Position numbers and translations under genes: made by a program. The notes under the pieces were generated by a model, which had not been told where the DNA came from, did not search any database, and saw only the letters and a list, made by a program, of their open reading frames with translations. Shown here in pieces: positions 33,244-45,682 of a stretch of 64,000 nucleotides of DNA. The stretch's first letter is position 1. Each line of letters opens with the position of its first letter. This stretch comes from Cladochytrium replicatum (Eukaryota; Chytridiomycota; Chytridiomycetes; Cladochytriales; Cladochytriaceae): assembly GCA_025526935.1 (NCBI GenBank), contig JAHLKD010000127.1, positions 62,001 to 126,000 of the forward strand, read 5' to 3'.

Positions 33244-35563
33244 ATGAGATCAACGCCGATTTTCTGCTGTTTGGTCATAACGGCCACTCTGGGTTTACAT
33301 CACTGCATGATTGCTTTGGCAGAAGTAACCCGAAGCTGCATCTTCGCTGACCTGATCGACATGTCCTCCGTATTGAAGCTGGAGTAAGTTTAAAAAACGA
33401 TCTATGTCGTCAAATAAACTCTCAATCTTCAGCTCCCAAACTGGGAAACTGGGGTTGAATCAGCCAATCCTTGACAAAATGAAGGAGAAGAGGCAGCGTG
33501 CTCCCGTCGGTTTTGCCTTCACTGGTATTGAAGCAAGGTTAGTATTTGGAAGACACCTCTGATCTTGCTGATCATGATGTCATGTAGCTTATTGGAAGCA
33601 GCTCCAAACATGTCGATGTCTGATTGGCACCACGTCATCAAGTCTCTCATCCAGCCACTCAATCCTCAGGATTCATCGAACTCTTCAACTTCTTGGCGTC
33701 TCTTTCTTTCGATTCTCGACACCGACAAATGGGTCATGCCGAGAGACTCTGGCCAGTTTCAATATCCGAGCGAAGCTGCTACTTATTCCGCGTTCAATCC
33801 CAGTGTTACCGAGTACTATGCGCAACAACAAGCGCAGTTCTTCAAAGAGCTTGGTCAGTAAATCGAAACTGTGTTCTTAAGGTGGCTGATAATTGATATC
33901 AGGATTCGACTTCGTTGCCATACCTGTTGCCACGGTGGGAAACACCTCTGGGCTGGAGGACACCGTCGCTAGCAGTGAACAGCTATTAGCTAGGATTCGT
34001 GGCACTCAACTCGCCCAAACCACCGTGATTCTGAAGGGGTCTCTCAATCCGGCAAACCCCACCTCATCGTCACCGTGCGAATATTCAGAGATCGATTATA
34101 CAGTGCTCCTTAAGCGAGCAGTCACCGAACTAGGTGTTCGCATCGTGACCGGCTTTGATGACACAATTCTGGGACTGGCACAAGTTCAAGGTATCATTGT
34201 TTCTATGTTGGGCGAATATAACACAGATTTGATCCTGGTGTTTCAGATAAAATCCTTAACATCAGCCCGGGATTTCAAAGTCTCGCCAATGATGTCGAAT
34301 GCTCGACGATGATTCAAGTATTGAGCGCGCGAGAGTATCTCGATGCTCCTGAAATTTCTGCACCCGCCCCAGTGTTCCGACCTCGTCCACCCAGTGGAGA
34401 GCTTCAGCGTGGGTATTCTTCACGGAGAGACTCCGTTTCAGTTCCGGATCAAGGCGCCGGATCTGCTGTCGTGAACCCGGAAACGTATTCGCTGGCGGAA
34501 ACAATCCCGTTGCTGAAGAACAATAGATTGACGCTTCCAATGCCTAAAAATATCACATTCGCAGTAATCGATTTGTTTAACGATCCTTCTGGCGTGAACC
34601 CTCTCGGAGAGCTCATGTCGGCGGTAGTGAGGCAAAATGCGTCAGGAGGAACAGTCTATAGCGCAACGCTCAGGAATGGGGATATTTCCTGGGTTGATCT
34701 TCCAACAAAGTTGCTCGACGCTGTCATTTTTTGGGGCGCAGAGAATGATCAAACTATTGGGAAGATGGTTCACTCTCTTGATCTGATCAGAGGCTCCTCA
34801 CCCAATGTGACTGTTCACGCTGTTGCACAGCTTTCTACAAACTCAATCTCCGTTAAACTCTGGGACTCTGCAAATGGTAAGGAAAAATGATTGGTTTCTT
34901 CTAAATTTCTCGCTAAGGAGAGTTTCCAGCTATTCTCGCCGTGTTTGTCGAGGACAATCCCGACTCTCGCCGAAATTCTGTTACCCACGTCCTGTCTGCT
35001 ATTATGTTTGGCGACATTGCACCATCAGCGAGGCTTCCCTTCACACTATGGAGATCCCCGTTCGCCGCACATACTTGCTACTCTAGCTACTTTAATCCTA
35101 TGCCAAGACTTCTCAACGATTTCAAGGAATGGTTCCGCCAATCTCAAAGTGAAGAAGACCAAAATCCAGCTCGCCTCCCTTTCGGATTTGGGATGACCTA
35201 CGGGTTCTTTTGGTGAGCTTTTCCTTGCTCTCATGTTCATACTTTCCTGATGACTCTTGCAATAGGTTTTCAAACTTGACAGCTTCTGTAAACCGTACGC
35301 ATGCCACTGCAGTCGTTCAAGTCAAGAACAAAAGTCAAACCCAAGCCAGGATCTCCGTGCTTTTGTTTTCTGCGGCTCTCCCTCGAGGGGCTCTGCGGCT
35401 CCGCCGATTCGTTAAACTGAATCCCATGGGCTACGGAGATGAACGAGAAGTTAGGTTCGATGTTCCTTTGGCTGAGATATTGGAAAAGCAGGAGCCGTTT
35501 CATGGGAATGAAATAACACTTCGAATTGCTGATTTGGAGCAGCGAATCAGGATAGGGACGTGA
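33244..35563 (+). CDS. Divergent secreted GH3-like protein
   Basis: Exons 33244-33383, 33433-33537, 33588-33853, 33903-34190, 34247-34876, 34930-35212 and 35266-35563 encode 669 aa. The start was chosen because the ATG at 33244 opens a signal peptide (STPIFCCLVITATLGLHHC). The first part recalls the GH3 barrel (FLSILDTDKW, ATYSAFNPSVTEYY, FFKELGFDFVAIPVAT). The GH3 C-terminal domain is clearer: ETIPLLKNNRLTLPMPKN, GDIAPSARLPFTLWRS and LPFGFGMTYGFFWFSNL, followed by a fibronectin-III-like end. I could not find the canonical KH(F/Y) and SDW (nucleophile Asp) motifs, and the barrel seems shortened. It may be catalytically altered or inactive, perhaps a binding protein. Typical GH3 enzymes are beta-glucosidases or N-acetylglucosaminidases. 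Confidence 0.7.
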
Positions 35564-38500
35564 TTGGAGTTTGTTGTTGCAGCCCTGAGTATCCTACAGT
35601 GAATAAATGAATTTGGCACTGTTTGTCCATGATCCACATTGATCCACCTCCACACCGGACCGATTAATCCGCGGTTGTATGAGATTTTCGAAACTCCCGC
35701 TCAATCTTGGTTCTCAGGTGGCAATTAGGGAAGGTTAAAATGCGAGGAAAATGCCTTGTTTCATAGTTTCGCTTCGTTGATCAAATCACATATTCTCCCT
35801 CCTCTTTCTTTCTTGTTTCATACTTCTTTGCCAAAACAAGCTTTCCTAAAAGTTCCCTCTTGACTGTTTTGGAACAAGCTTCAAACCTCTTCCTCGTCAC
35901 TAAATCTTCGTTGAGCGCTTCTTGAACTTCTTCCCGAACTTCTTCCATATACTTCCCCGTCTCAATCATCTACTCCACTTTCCACATCGCATTCCACGTT
36001 CCATTCTCCTTGGCTGCATCAATCGTAGTCATAAACTGCCTCGATTAGCGCATTAGCCATTTTTCTGTTGATCACGGACAAGTAGCTGTCAACCCATTGC
36101 GCAGACAAATCCGCAAGGCTACGCAGACTTCAACAACTTGAAACATAACTCTAAGTCCTGTCAGATCAGAGCGAAAAAGACTTTGTTTCTGTTAAAGAAT
36201 AAATTGTTTGACCCACAATCAGACTCTTCCAATCAACGGTCTCTCTCCCGGTTGTCCAACCAGAAATCCAAACACATTATCGAGATTTGTGATGAAATAA
36301 ATTACAATTCTACGTACAATTCACGAGACTATTGTAGATCAGATCAAGCTTCTTTTCGCTCCAACATCATTTACAGTTCTTGGCAGAAGTCTTGGGCCGA
36401 TCGCTGCGCATAAAGCGGTGCGACAAGAGAAGCATGAGGACAGCTAGTTAATCACGCATAATTGTGCCGGATTACCATTCTCATGATCAGAGACAAGACC
36501 TTTCTCCATTTGTTCCTCTCACGTCATAACTCTTGCTTCTTCATTCAGCATCCGAACCTTGTTAATAGGACAACTTGAAACCAAACCTGTCTTTCATTAC
36601 CATTTTCATCCTTTTCATCAAAGTTTCGTTAATCACGTCACCAATTCCCAAATGTTCTTTCCGCAGCTTTGACCTCACGCATAATCTGTTCCTGTGGTCC
36701 GGTCCAATCAATTGCACCAGCATCCACGTAGATGCTTACAGCACGCATGATATGGGCCAACGCAGAGGTTGGTTTTGTCAACTGCGCGGCACTGGCTCGT
36801 GACAGCGCCGATTCGATCGCTGCCCAAACAAAAATAGCCTACATTGCATCCTTGTTCGCCGCATGACGACACAACTAACCTCGTAGCTCAATCATGATGT
36901 CGCTATGGCGGTCCATCCGTCGGCTGACACAAGATCACCGACAGGAGGACGCTTTTGTTCTGTTTCGGCGGCTGTCTTGATTCCGAGCACCTTACTCTGC
37001 CCAGCAACTCCCGCCTTTTTTCTCCATAGCAGCGTGTTGTATCACAAGTTCCGCTAACGCTCCTAATTTTGAACCAAGCGTCTCTTTAAATCGCTGGACA
37101 GCCGTGTTGCAGTATGATGCCGATGAGGGGACCCAAAGGATGATCCCGTTCCGCTTCAACACGTTCCATCGCCTCCATTTTAAGAACCATCAGGAGATGC
37201 GCGAGGTGCTCGCGACCGTGGTACCGTTCTTCCTCGTTGAACTCTCCCGCGGCTGTGTGGACATAGCGATAGCGTGGCGAGCGGTGAACCCGGTGGAACA
37301 GTTCCTCAGCTGTCTCGGCTTCATTTCGCTCCGCTACCTTTGAAGAGCAAACGCGAGGAACGTACTTAGTGTTCACTCTGGTTCAAACATTAGGAAAAAT
37401 CCGTCTCACCAAACATCGAGCGTAGCTGAATGCAGCGGCCTTGAAGTTCGATGCTGGGCTACCCGCTACAGCCGGTGACGGTGAAGACCACCTAACAATC
37501 GATCCAGATTCGTCATATATCGAAGACTGCATTGCGGTCTCATATACAATCTCCGCCTTCAAATCCGAGAGCAAAAGTTCTTCTGACATGCGCTTCTCGC
37601 TGAATGCAGTCGGTTCATGAGTGCAGGCGATGTTTTGGGCAAAGATGGGCCATCTACGCCAAGCAATCGAAGAGCAGAATGCATATGCATCGCTGCACGC
37701 TCCTAGAAATGACAAACATCAGCTGCGAACTCTCGCCCATATCAACTGCATGCGCTGCCGCCGAAAACACTTAGACTAATCCATGTAGTGCTCCTCTTCT
37801 TTTTCCAGGTCTCGCGCTGCTTCATCAAGCCGTCCCACCCAGTTCAGATGCCAGCTTGAATCGTTTGTTGAATCGCTCAGATCACTCTCGATTGCTTTTT
37901 GGAGTTCGCTCGTTGGATACTTCTCTTCAGCTTCCTTCATAAAGCTTTCCGCAACAATGCTCATCTCGCTCTTGTCATCGGTGTCGTTGGATGCACGCTT
38001 GATCACGATAGCCCATGCATAATGCAGTCGTGCAGATTTGAACCGGGAAGCGACGTTTGCGCTCAAACGCATACGTTTTAGGTTCTTTGGAAACGGTAAA
38101 CCAGATTGTGATGGAGGTGAAGGGAATCGTCTTCAGACTCTCAACATCAGAGCTTCTCAAAGACAAGGTTGGACATGTGCCAGAATCGAATTTGCAACAA
38201 TTACTCAAATGTCTATATGCCAGAAACATCCCAAAGTGAAGCTCTCTCTGCGCTACCACAGCACGTTCATCGAGCCCGTTGCTGCCACCACAGAGGCACC
38301 GGTTGCGCCAAAGGCCGTTGCTGCTTCTGCAGCCGGTGACTCTGGTGCCAGCGATGCAAGCACTGCGACGCCGAATGGATCAGGTGCGAACGTGTCTCCG
38401 ACAGGCAGCACGACGAATGTGTGGTTGCCGAAAGGCGAGAAGCCGTGGTTCGGGGCCCATTTTTGAGGAGGAAGGAGCGACAAGATCCGCAAGACATGGT

Positions 38501-38612
38501 GATAAAACCAACAAATCTAATCAAATCACACTCAGTTCAGCTCAGCAACTGGACGAGTACTGGATTTAAATTTATGATTCTAAATTGAGGCTTTCCACTA
38601 CCAGCCAGTGAC
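35564..38612. other. Decayed, gene-poor region
   Basis: About 3 kb with short open frames and many stops on both strands. A minus-strand piece at 35784-35969 (KYMEEVREEVQEALNEDLVT) resembles the J'/K-helix approach of some fungal P450s and may be a remnant. The plus-strand end of a frame near 38290-38466 is Ala/Thr/Ser-rich low complexity. No gene could be assembled. Confidence 0.4.
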
Positions 38613-39796
38613 ATGCCAACCCTGTCGTCCACAATGGCACGTCCACGCGCGCTAATTGTGCTGCTGGCAGCATTGCTGCTCGCTGGTGCCCTGTTCACCA
38701 CTTTCTCGTCCCTGTCATCGTCAACAGGTTGGGTTATCACGCAATGAACAAATACTCACCCACCAGCGCTAACTTTTCTCTGTCTGCAGATGGTAGCGTC
38801 AAGCACTCAACCCACCACTCTGCACCCTCGCCAGCGGCACTCCCTCCCTCCCACGTCGCCTCATCCTCCTCCACCGATGACGACGACGACGAGCCCCTCT
38901 TCAACGTGCAAACCGTTGTCTCGCCCTGCCCAACACCTCCACCCCGCACCACCAACAAAAAAATCCTCGAAGTCGAAGCATTCCTATCCAGACAAATCAA
39001 CATCACCGGCACCACCATCCCGCTCATCATCCACCAAATCTGGATCTCCAAGAACGAGAACGAGATCCCGAGCGACGTGCAAGAGTCCATCGAGTCGTGG
39101 AAGAAGATGAACCCCGACGCGCTGCACATTACCTGGGGCGGCGCCGACATCCAGAGTTTCGTCGAGCTCCACTTCTCTGATTTCGCAGACATGTTTGCGG
39201 CACTGCCGTTGCCCGTCATGAAGGCAGATTTGTTCCGGTACATGGTGCTCTCGATCTACGGCGGGGTGTACTCGGACACTGACACGCGGTCGCTGAAACC
39301 CGTCAAGAACTGGGCTGCGGGCGGACAAAAGGGCCCCGTGCACGCGATCGTCGGCGTCGAGGTCGACGCTTTGGACGTGGAGGATTGGGCAAGGTACTGG
39401 GCCAGAGCGTTCCAGTGGTGCCAGTGGACCATCGCCGCAGGCCCGAGACACCCTATCCTAGTCGGCACAATCCACAAGATCATCTCAAAGGTGTACCTCG
39501 AGGGCACCGAAGGGTGGAAGAAGGATTTGATTGGGTTCGTCATGGAGCTCACGGGCCCGGGATTATGGACGGACAATGTGAACGCGTTCTTGGCGTCAAA
39601 GGGAGAGGATTGGCACCAGTACTCGCTTATGAAGGAGCACACGTATGTCGCGAGCGCAGAGATGCTGCTGTTGACCATCACTGGGTTCTCGCCTGGAATG
39701 GGTCGTCAGGGAAGCCAGGACCCCTCGCATCCCCAGGCACAGGTCGCTCACTGGTTCAAGGGGCGGTGGAAGGACCACGCCGCTGGTAACAACTAG
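38613..39796 (+). CDS. OCH1-like (GT32) glycosyltransferase
   Basis: Exons 38613-38727 and 38790-39796 encode 373 aa, joined by a 62-nt intron. A single membrane segment near residues 12-30 (ALIVLLLAALLLAGALF) with a short basic N-terminus gives type II topology. A Ser/Pro-rich stem follows. The catalytic domain starts about residue 120 (IPLIIHQIWIS) and continues with MKADLFRYMVLSIYGGVYSDTD, which contains the DxD metal and sugar-nucleotide motif (DTD), then TGPGLWTDNV and a C-terminal H-containing segment. GT32 members such as Och1 and Hoc1 are Golgi alpha-1,6-mannosyltransferases that start outer-chain mannan on N-glycans. The precise linkage made here cannot be read from the sequence. Coding GC is high. 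Confidence 0.88.
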
Positions 39797-40126
39797 ATTT
39801 TATGGAAGCCGATAGACTGTTTTTGCGTTTTCTGTGGCGTTATTGCAATTGTGATCGGGAGGAGGGATTTTTTGGAGGGTGCAGTAGTGGTGGAGGTTGA
39901 TGATCTCTTTTGCGGTAGCTGTGTTCATTCGATTCCTCGGTAGTTTATGATCGCTGACACCGAAATTTGCCATATCTTTGCTCTCCCTTCCGAGTTGGTA
40001 TTGCTTTCGTTACCAGTTAATTTACTTCATGATCATTTTTTGAGTTTGGCATGTCGCTGAGTTCGGATATCAAATGTTGACAACTACATCAATGCCCCAC
40101 TCGGCAGTTCACTAAGTGAACAAATA
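39797..40126. other. Convergent 3' region
   Basis: The 330 bp between the 3' ends of the GT32 gene (plus) and the uS15m gene (minus). Nothing recognised. Confidence 0.4.
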
Positions 40127-41490
40127 TCATCCCCTGATTGCGTTGGGATCCACGCCCAAAGCACGACAAACCACAACATACTGCCCGAGATTCTTAATGG
40201 AAGAATTGATTAGACAATACTCTATCACCCAATCCGCTGGATCTTACCATTCGACGAAGGTATCTCAAAATCTTTGCGCGCTTGCCGATCCATCCTTCCA
40301 GTTTCCGCTTCGTCGACATGTCCTTCTTATGTGTCTCCAGATGATCTTGGATGGCCTTGATCCTCACCGTAAACACCGCCGCTGCAAAACATCAAAGACT
40401 TTTCAACATCTACAATAGCCAACACTCAAATCTCTTCACACACACCTTGAACCTCCGGGCTCCCCGAATCAAACGGCCGTCGTCCAAACGTCTCTACCAC
40501 CCTCGCAATGTTAAACTTCCTCCTCGCCTCCGCCGACGCGTTTCCAATGGACAGAATCCTCCTCACCATCTCCGCCTTCTCCTCCTCCTCCATCGACGCG
40601 TCCTCGCTCATCCGCTCCCTCATCGTCGCGGGCGCGTCCTCGAGAAGCAGCTGCACCTCGACCGGCCGCACCCCGTGCGCGTAGTACGGACCCTCGTGCG
40701 CCGCCGTGGGCTCGAGGAGTTTCTCTGGACTCGCGAGCAGCGGACGTGGGAACAGCTCGGATCCAATCCTCACCGCCCCAAGCCCGTCCACGGCTCTGAT
40801 CTCCCCCACCGCAGCCTCAAACTCCTCCGAGAGCTTTGGCGTTTTCGCGTCCGGAACACGCAAAATAGGCATTGTGAGCGGACCCGTCGTGTCCACCTCG
40901 GCCGCCTCCACCCTTTTCACGCTCGCCTGTCGGATCCCACCGCCGCCCTTCTTCACAGCCTTTTTCTCTTCCGCCCATGCTTTCACGTCGCCCTCTCTCC
41001 CGCCGCCTCTAAGCTTCTCCTGGTACTTTCTCCACGTCGCCCTCCAGTCCCCCTGCACGATCTCCCCAGCGTCGGGGACGGGCTTGTCCGGCGTCGCAAG
41101 GAAGGGCAGGATCTGCGCTTCCGAGGTGCGTGTCCCGGCGATATACGGCGGGATGGTGGAGGTGTGTTTCGGCTTTGGCATGCGGGGTTTGCCGTCCTTG
41201 TTGAGCTTGTTGCGTTTGAGTGCGCGGGCTTCAACGCGGGCGCGCTTGGCGGCGTAGCGGAGAGCGGTTTTGCGGGTTTGGCGGACGGAGAGGCTGACTT
41301 TTAGGGAGAGGGTTGCGGGAGTGGAGTGGAAGGGACGTGGAGGTGGTGGGGTGGTGAGAGGCAATGGGCGGCAGAGGGCGGAGGGGGTAAAGAGGTATGG
41401 TGGGGAGGGTTTTGGAGCGCATGAGAGGACGGCAGTCGAGTTGCGCACGGCGGAGGCCGCGAGGGACCAACGCCCGAAAAGTCGCGACAT
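40127..41490 (-). CDS. MRPS15: Mitochondrial ribosomal protein uS15m
   Basis: Exons 40446-41490, 40248-40381 and 40127-40192 encode 414 aa (introns 64 and 55 nt). The start at MSRLFGRWSLAASAVRN opens a basic, Ser/Ala-rich, acid-poor mitochondrial presequence. A long fungal-specific middle region follows. The uS15 core is near the C-terminus: VRIKAIQDHLETHKKDMSTKR, then GKRAKILRYLRRMNLGQY and VVCRALGVD. uS15 binds the central domain of small-subunit rRNA. The third exon is needed to complete the RYLRRxxxxxY motif; without it the frame would run into unrelated residues. Bacterial S15 is about 90 aa, so most of this protein is a mitochondrial extension, as in yeast Mrps28. An upstream in-frame start in the same frame is less likely. 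Confidence 0.88.
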
Positions 41491-41671
41491 TTGGAAAAGT
41501 TCGTGTTTTCTGGTGGGTGGGAAAGAAAATTGATACTCTGGATTTGGAGCTCTTTTATGGTGCCAGCTCATGGCTGGACGTTAACCGTCCACGCCGTTAA
41601 GTCCGTGAGTTCTCATCTGATGCACATTATACAATTAGCTGTTATAATAAACATATAACATAGGACAATGA

Positions 41672-42581
41672 TTATGATAAACCCTCTCTGTGCCGCGTAT
41701 TCTTCTCGAACTTGTCGCAGATGGCCCCAAGTGATGCTAAAAGCTGATCCCCGCTGGATGACGATTGCGAGTTCCCCAGGACAGACTCTCTGAGTGACTC
41801 ATATTCTTTGATGCTGTCCAGAAGCACACCGACTCCAAACATGCTGGAAATTTCCTGTGATCATTTATTTGTTCAATTACTTTTTCCAATTTGCATGACC
41901 CTTACCCTTTCGGCGACGGTGTACGCTGCGCTGGATTGTGAATAAACGAGACCGGGGATTCCGAATAGGTCAGGTTCACCAGATTTTCGATCGATCAGCT
42001 CGACATCTGATAACGCGACGATGATCCACGAGTCATCTTTCGAGAGTCGCTGATAAGCGTACGCCGGTTGAACAAGTTCTTTTTCAACGAGCAGATCATA
42101 TAAATCGTCGAGTACGATTTTGTGCACTGGAGTGATGCGGATGGGCTGACGCGACGGAGAAGTGTAGTGAAGAGTATACAGTGCGAATATTGCGGCGATT
42201 CTAGCCACGAGTGGATTCTTTATGTGTGTCCATGCTACAATGTGTACAGTCATTCAAACTTGAACGTCTCTATGAATCAAACCGATATTACCTAGTGCAG
42301 AGTCATACAAGCACGCGAAGATCTGAGACTGAGGATATGGTTCACGGGTGAGACGAGTGAACAGATTCGAGAAGTGGAGAGAATTCCATGTGGTGAGAAA
42401 GGCGGGAAAGTCGTGGGGAGCAGACTTGTGGCAATATGAATAACATTGCCCACCAACAAAAAGTGTCCTCTGAGGACGTACACACCTTGATGAAACCATT
42501 TATCAACGTGGCTACGTCGTCTCTCAGGATGTCCTTTGGTATTCCCCGTGAGTCTATCCTCACACACCTTCTGTTCTCCAT
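41672..42581 (-). CDS. SNAPC1: SNAPc subunit 1 (SNAP43)-like protein
   Basis: Exons 42486-42581, 42292-42424, 41906-42234 and 41672-41854 encode 246 aa. The conserved block of the SNAP43 family is present: FPAFLTTWNSLHFSNLF, a linker, then ARIAAIFALYTLHYTS and QPIRITPVHKIVLDDLYDLL (about residues 40-135). SNAPc binds the proximal sequence element of snRNA genes and supports both Pol II and Pol III transcription of snRNAs. The C-terminal 60 residues are charged and helical, as expected for the part that contacts other subunits. Animals carry a longer C-terminal tail. The identification rests on pattern similarity of the N-terminal half. Its start is 158 bp from that of the divergent carnitine acetyltransferase gene. 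Confidence 0.7.
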
Positions 42582-42739
42582 CTCAACCACGGCTTGTTTT
42601 CTGCCGTGGTATTACGTCACTCACGTGTTGTTTAATAAGCCCTCTGGGGGTGGGTTTGTTCTTGCTCGGTTCTTCGGTTCTGGTAAGCATTGGAAGTGTG
42701 AATGTTCTCCCGTTTCTGAACTACCTCTTGTAAAGGGTC
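42582..42739. promoter_or_regulatory. Divergent promoter, SNAPC1-like and CAT2
   Basis: A 158-bp gap between two divergently read genes, so it must hold both promoters. No specific element identified. Confidence 0.5.
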
Positions 42740-45096
42740 ATGCTTAAGGCGTCCTCCCGCTCTGTCCCCCTCATCGGTGCTGTCAAGTCGGCGAACCACT
42801 CTGCTTTGCCTGTACGTTGTTGCGAGATCTGCCGCTCTTTCCCACCATCTGATCCCAAATTTCCGTTGATATTAGCCCGCTGCTACTACCTCTGTCATGT
42901 CTTCAGTGAAAATGCACTCGCTGACCCCCAAAAGTTCCAACAAGCCCCTCTACAAGTACCAGCAATCCCTTCCAAAACTCCCCGTCCCCACCCTCCAGGA
43001 GACCATCCCTAAATATCTCAAGTCGGTCAAAGCCGTCATCTCCCCTGCCGAATTCGAGAAGACCCAGGCTGTCGCCCGCGAATTCTTGACTCCTGGAGGC
43101 ATCGGCGAGACACTTCAGAAGCGCTTGGAGGAGCGTGCGAGGACGGAAAAGACCAGCTGGTATGGAAAAGCAATTTTGGAACTTTTGGAAATGAATTGAT
43201 TCATGTTTTCTGAATCAGGTTGTACGAATGGTGGAATGACTGGAGCTACATGGGATACCGTGACCCTGTCGTCGTCTACGTGAGCTACTTTTTCGTTTTC
43301 AGGGACGAACTCCATCGTCAGTGGCGTAACCCCGCCCGCCGTGCTGCCGCATTGGCCACCGCCGCTCTCGAGTTCCGTCGCCTCACCGTCGAGTATGAAA
43401 ATCGCTCTTATTCTCCTTTTGAATCTATCAACTTAAGAAATTTCTTTTTTTGATAGGGAGGACCTCGAACCCGAGATGGCCAAAGGTGGTGCGCTCTCCA
43501 TGGATCAGTACCAATGGATGTTCAACTCCTGCCGTATCCCCGCCATCCCCTCCGACACCACCCGCGTCGTCGACCCCGCGCAGAACAACGAGATTCTTGT
43601 AATCCGCAAAAACAAGTTCTTCACCTTCAACACCCACCACGCAGACGGCACCCAGCTGTCGACTGCCGAGATTGCTGCTCAGATTGAAAAGATCTATGGC
43701 CTTGCAGGTGATAAGCCTGCTGCACCTATCGGTGTGCTTACCGCGGAGAACCGCGACTTGTGGACCAAGGTTAGGAGATTTCACTTTTCATTGATTTTGA
43801 GCTCATAATTGCACATAGCAACGCGAGGAGCTCGTGAAGTCGCCCAAGAACCGTGAGGCACTTGATGCGATCGAGCGTGCTGCTTTCGTCATTTGCTTGG
43901 ACGACACCAGCCCTGTTACTCGCAACGAGGTTAGTCTTCCCTGTAAGAAAAGCATATAACGTACCTGACTATACTGCTTGTGTCGAACAGGCAAGCCGCG
44001 CCTGCTGGCACGGAGATGGTCGCAACCGTGAGTCGATTCTTTCCTGGATAGGAGGATTTTTTCATCACAACTGAACGCAATGTCTCCTTGCAGGCTTCTT
44101 TGACAAACCTCTTCAGTTCATCGTTTTCGAGAACGGTAAGGCTGGTTTCCTTGGCGAACACTCGATGATGGACGGCACCCCGACCAGCCGCCTCTGCGAC
44201 TGGGTCCTCGACAACCTTTCCCGCGACAAGATCAACCACGGCTCCGCGACCGTCGCCCCATCCCTCTCGGCCCCACGCCAGCTCGATTTCGAAGTCTCCC
44301 CGACCACGGCCGCGAACATCAAATCCGCCGAGGCTAACTTTGACAAGCTCATCGGCGAGCACAGCCTGAACGTGCAGGCCTATACCGTGCACGGCAAGGA
44401 TCTCATCAAAAAGTTCAAAGCGTCCCCGGACGCGTACGCGCAGATGGCGATCCAGCTCGCGTACTACAAGATGCACGGGGTCTCGCGGCCGACGTACGAG
44501 TCCGCCCAGACGCGCAAGTTTGGCTTTGGACGCACGGAGACGTGCAGGACTGTGTCGGAGGAGTCTGTGGCGTGGGTGAAGTCGATGGAGGACCCCGATG
44601 TGCCGGTTTTGAAGAAGGCCGAGCTTGCGAGGAAAGCGTTGGCGGCGCACGTTGCGTTCATGGCCGACGCTGTGGAAAACAAGGGCGTGGACAGGCATTT
44701 GTTGGGGCTGAAGCTGTCGCTGGCGAAGGGGGAGGCTGTGCCGAGCTTGTTTACGGACCCGGCGTTTGAATACTCGAAACACTGGTATTTGAGCACGAGT
44801 CAACTTACCTCGGAGTACTTTGACGGTTACGGTGAGTGAACTACCAAATAATTTGAGGTTTTTGGGGGCTCATGGTCTTTCTTGAAGGATGGGGAGAGGT
44901 CGTTCCTGACGGATACGGTATTGCGTACATGATCAAGGAGCGGTCGCTGCACTTCAACGTGGGCTGCAGGAACGAGATGCACGGCGAGAGGATGCACCAC
45001 TTCCTCCACGCAGCGTTGGACGACATGCGGTTCATGTTCGAGGCTGAGCTTGCGGCCTCGGGTGCTGGACCCGCGCCAGCCAAAGCCAAGCTGTAG
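42740..45096 (+). CDS. CAT2: Carnitine O-acetyltransferase, dual targeted
   Basis: Exons 42740-42811, 42876-43159, 43219-43392, 43457-43769, 43819-43929, 43991-44027, 44094-44831 and 44888-45096 encode 645 aa. Family landmarks in order: YKYQQSLPKLPVPTLQET, WWNDWSYMGYRDPVVV, QYQWMFNSCRIP, ENGKAGFLGEHSMMDGTP (catalytic His, about residue 353), RPTYESAQTRKFGFGRTET and GWGEVVPDGYG. The N-terminus (MLKASSRSVPLIGAVKSA) is a likely mitochondrial presequence encoded by the separate 72-nt first exon. A second ATG (MSSVKMHS, in exon 2) lies just after it. The last three residues are AKL, a peroxisomal PTS1 signal. The enzyme transfers acetyl between CoA and carnitine to move acetyl units between peroxisome and mitochondrion, as Cat2 does in yeast. 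Confidence 0.95.
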
Positions 45097-45682
45097 ATGG
45101 GAACCAGAGTTGTTGGTTGGTGGACTGCACCCCAAATCGATTCTCTAGTGCACAGCAACTTTTGACTGTTCTTTTCGTTCCGCGGTGATTGTGTATGAGT
45201 AGGATACGGTGTATGCGTTTGAGGACGTTGTTTCACTTTCTGTTTTGATTCTATTGTGTGTGGTAGAATGTCCGGTGTTGAGGAAAGGCAGATTCTCTGT
45301 TTCTACCTTTTCAATTGTTCTCGATAGTTTTTTTTGATATCTCATCTCTGGGCGGATATTGTTTTTCGAGCTCACCCATCAAATGTGATCCTCTTTCATG
45401 AAGTATCTCGAGTTATATCCATCCAAACTCACTCATCACGCCACACAAGTTCACGTTGCATCCATCTCGCCAACCATTCACCTTGCCCAGCAATCCACGA
45501 CTTTCCTCCATTCTACACATACGCACGAACGGAATTTTTCGCATCCAAATCTGGAGTAATTCCTTGCTCACGTTCCTGAATCAGACAGGTGCCGAATCTG
45601 GAGACATGGGCTCGACAGCGTCAGCTCGGGTACGATCTGATCCTCGAGTACCATGCCCACAACCATCTCTACCTCCTGGATA
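45097..45682. other. Intergenic, CAT2 3' flank
   Basis: Stretch between the acetyltransferase gene and the start of the transposon cluster. No gene recognised. Confidence 0.4.

Noticed and set aside
35781-35969. P450-like segment on the minus strand
   Set aside because: Only about 30 residues look like the region before the K-helix; no haem loop, ExxR or other exon could be joined to it.
37776-38072. Possible FIS1/TPR-like protein on the minus strand
   Set aside because: Only a short YAWA-type resemblance; no second half, no membrane anchor, no convincing exons.
40351-41304. Long plus-strand frame opposite uS15m
   Set aside because: Antisense shadow of the GC-rich uS15m exon; the uS15 core on the minus strand is clear.
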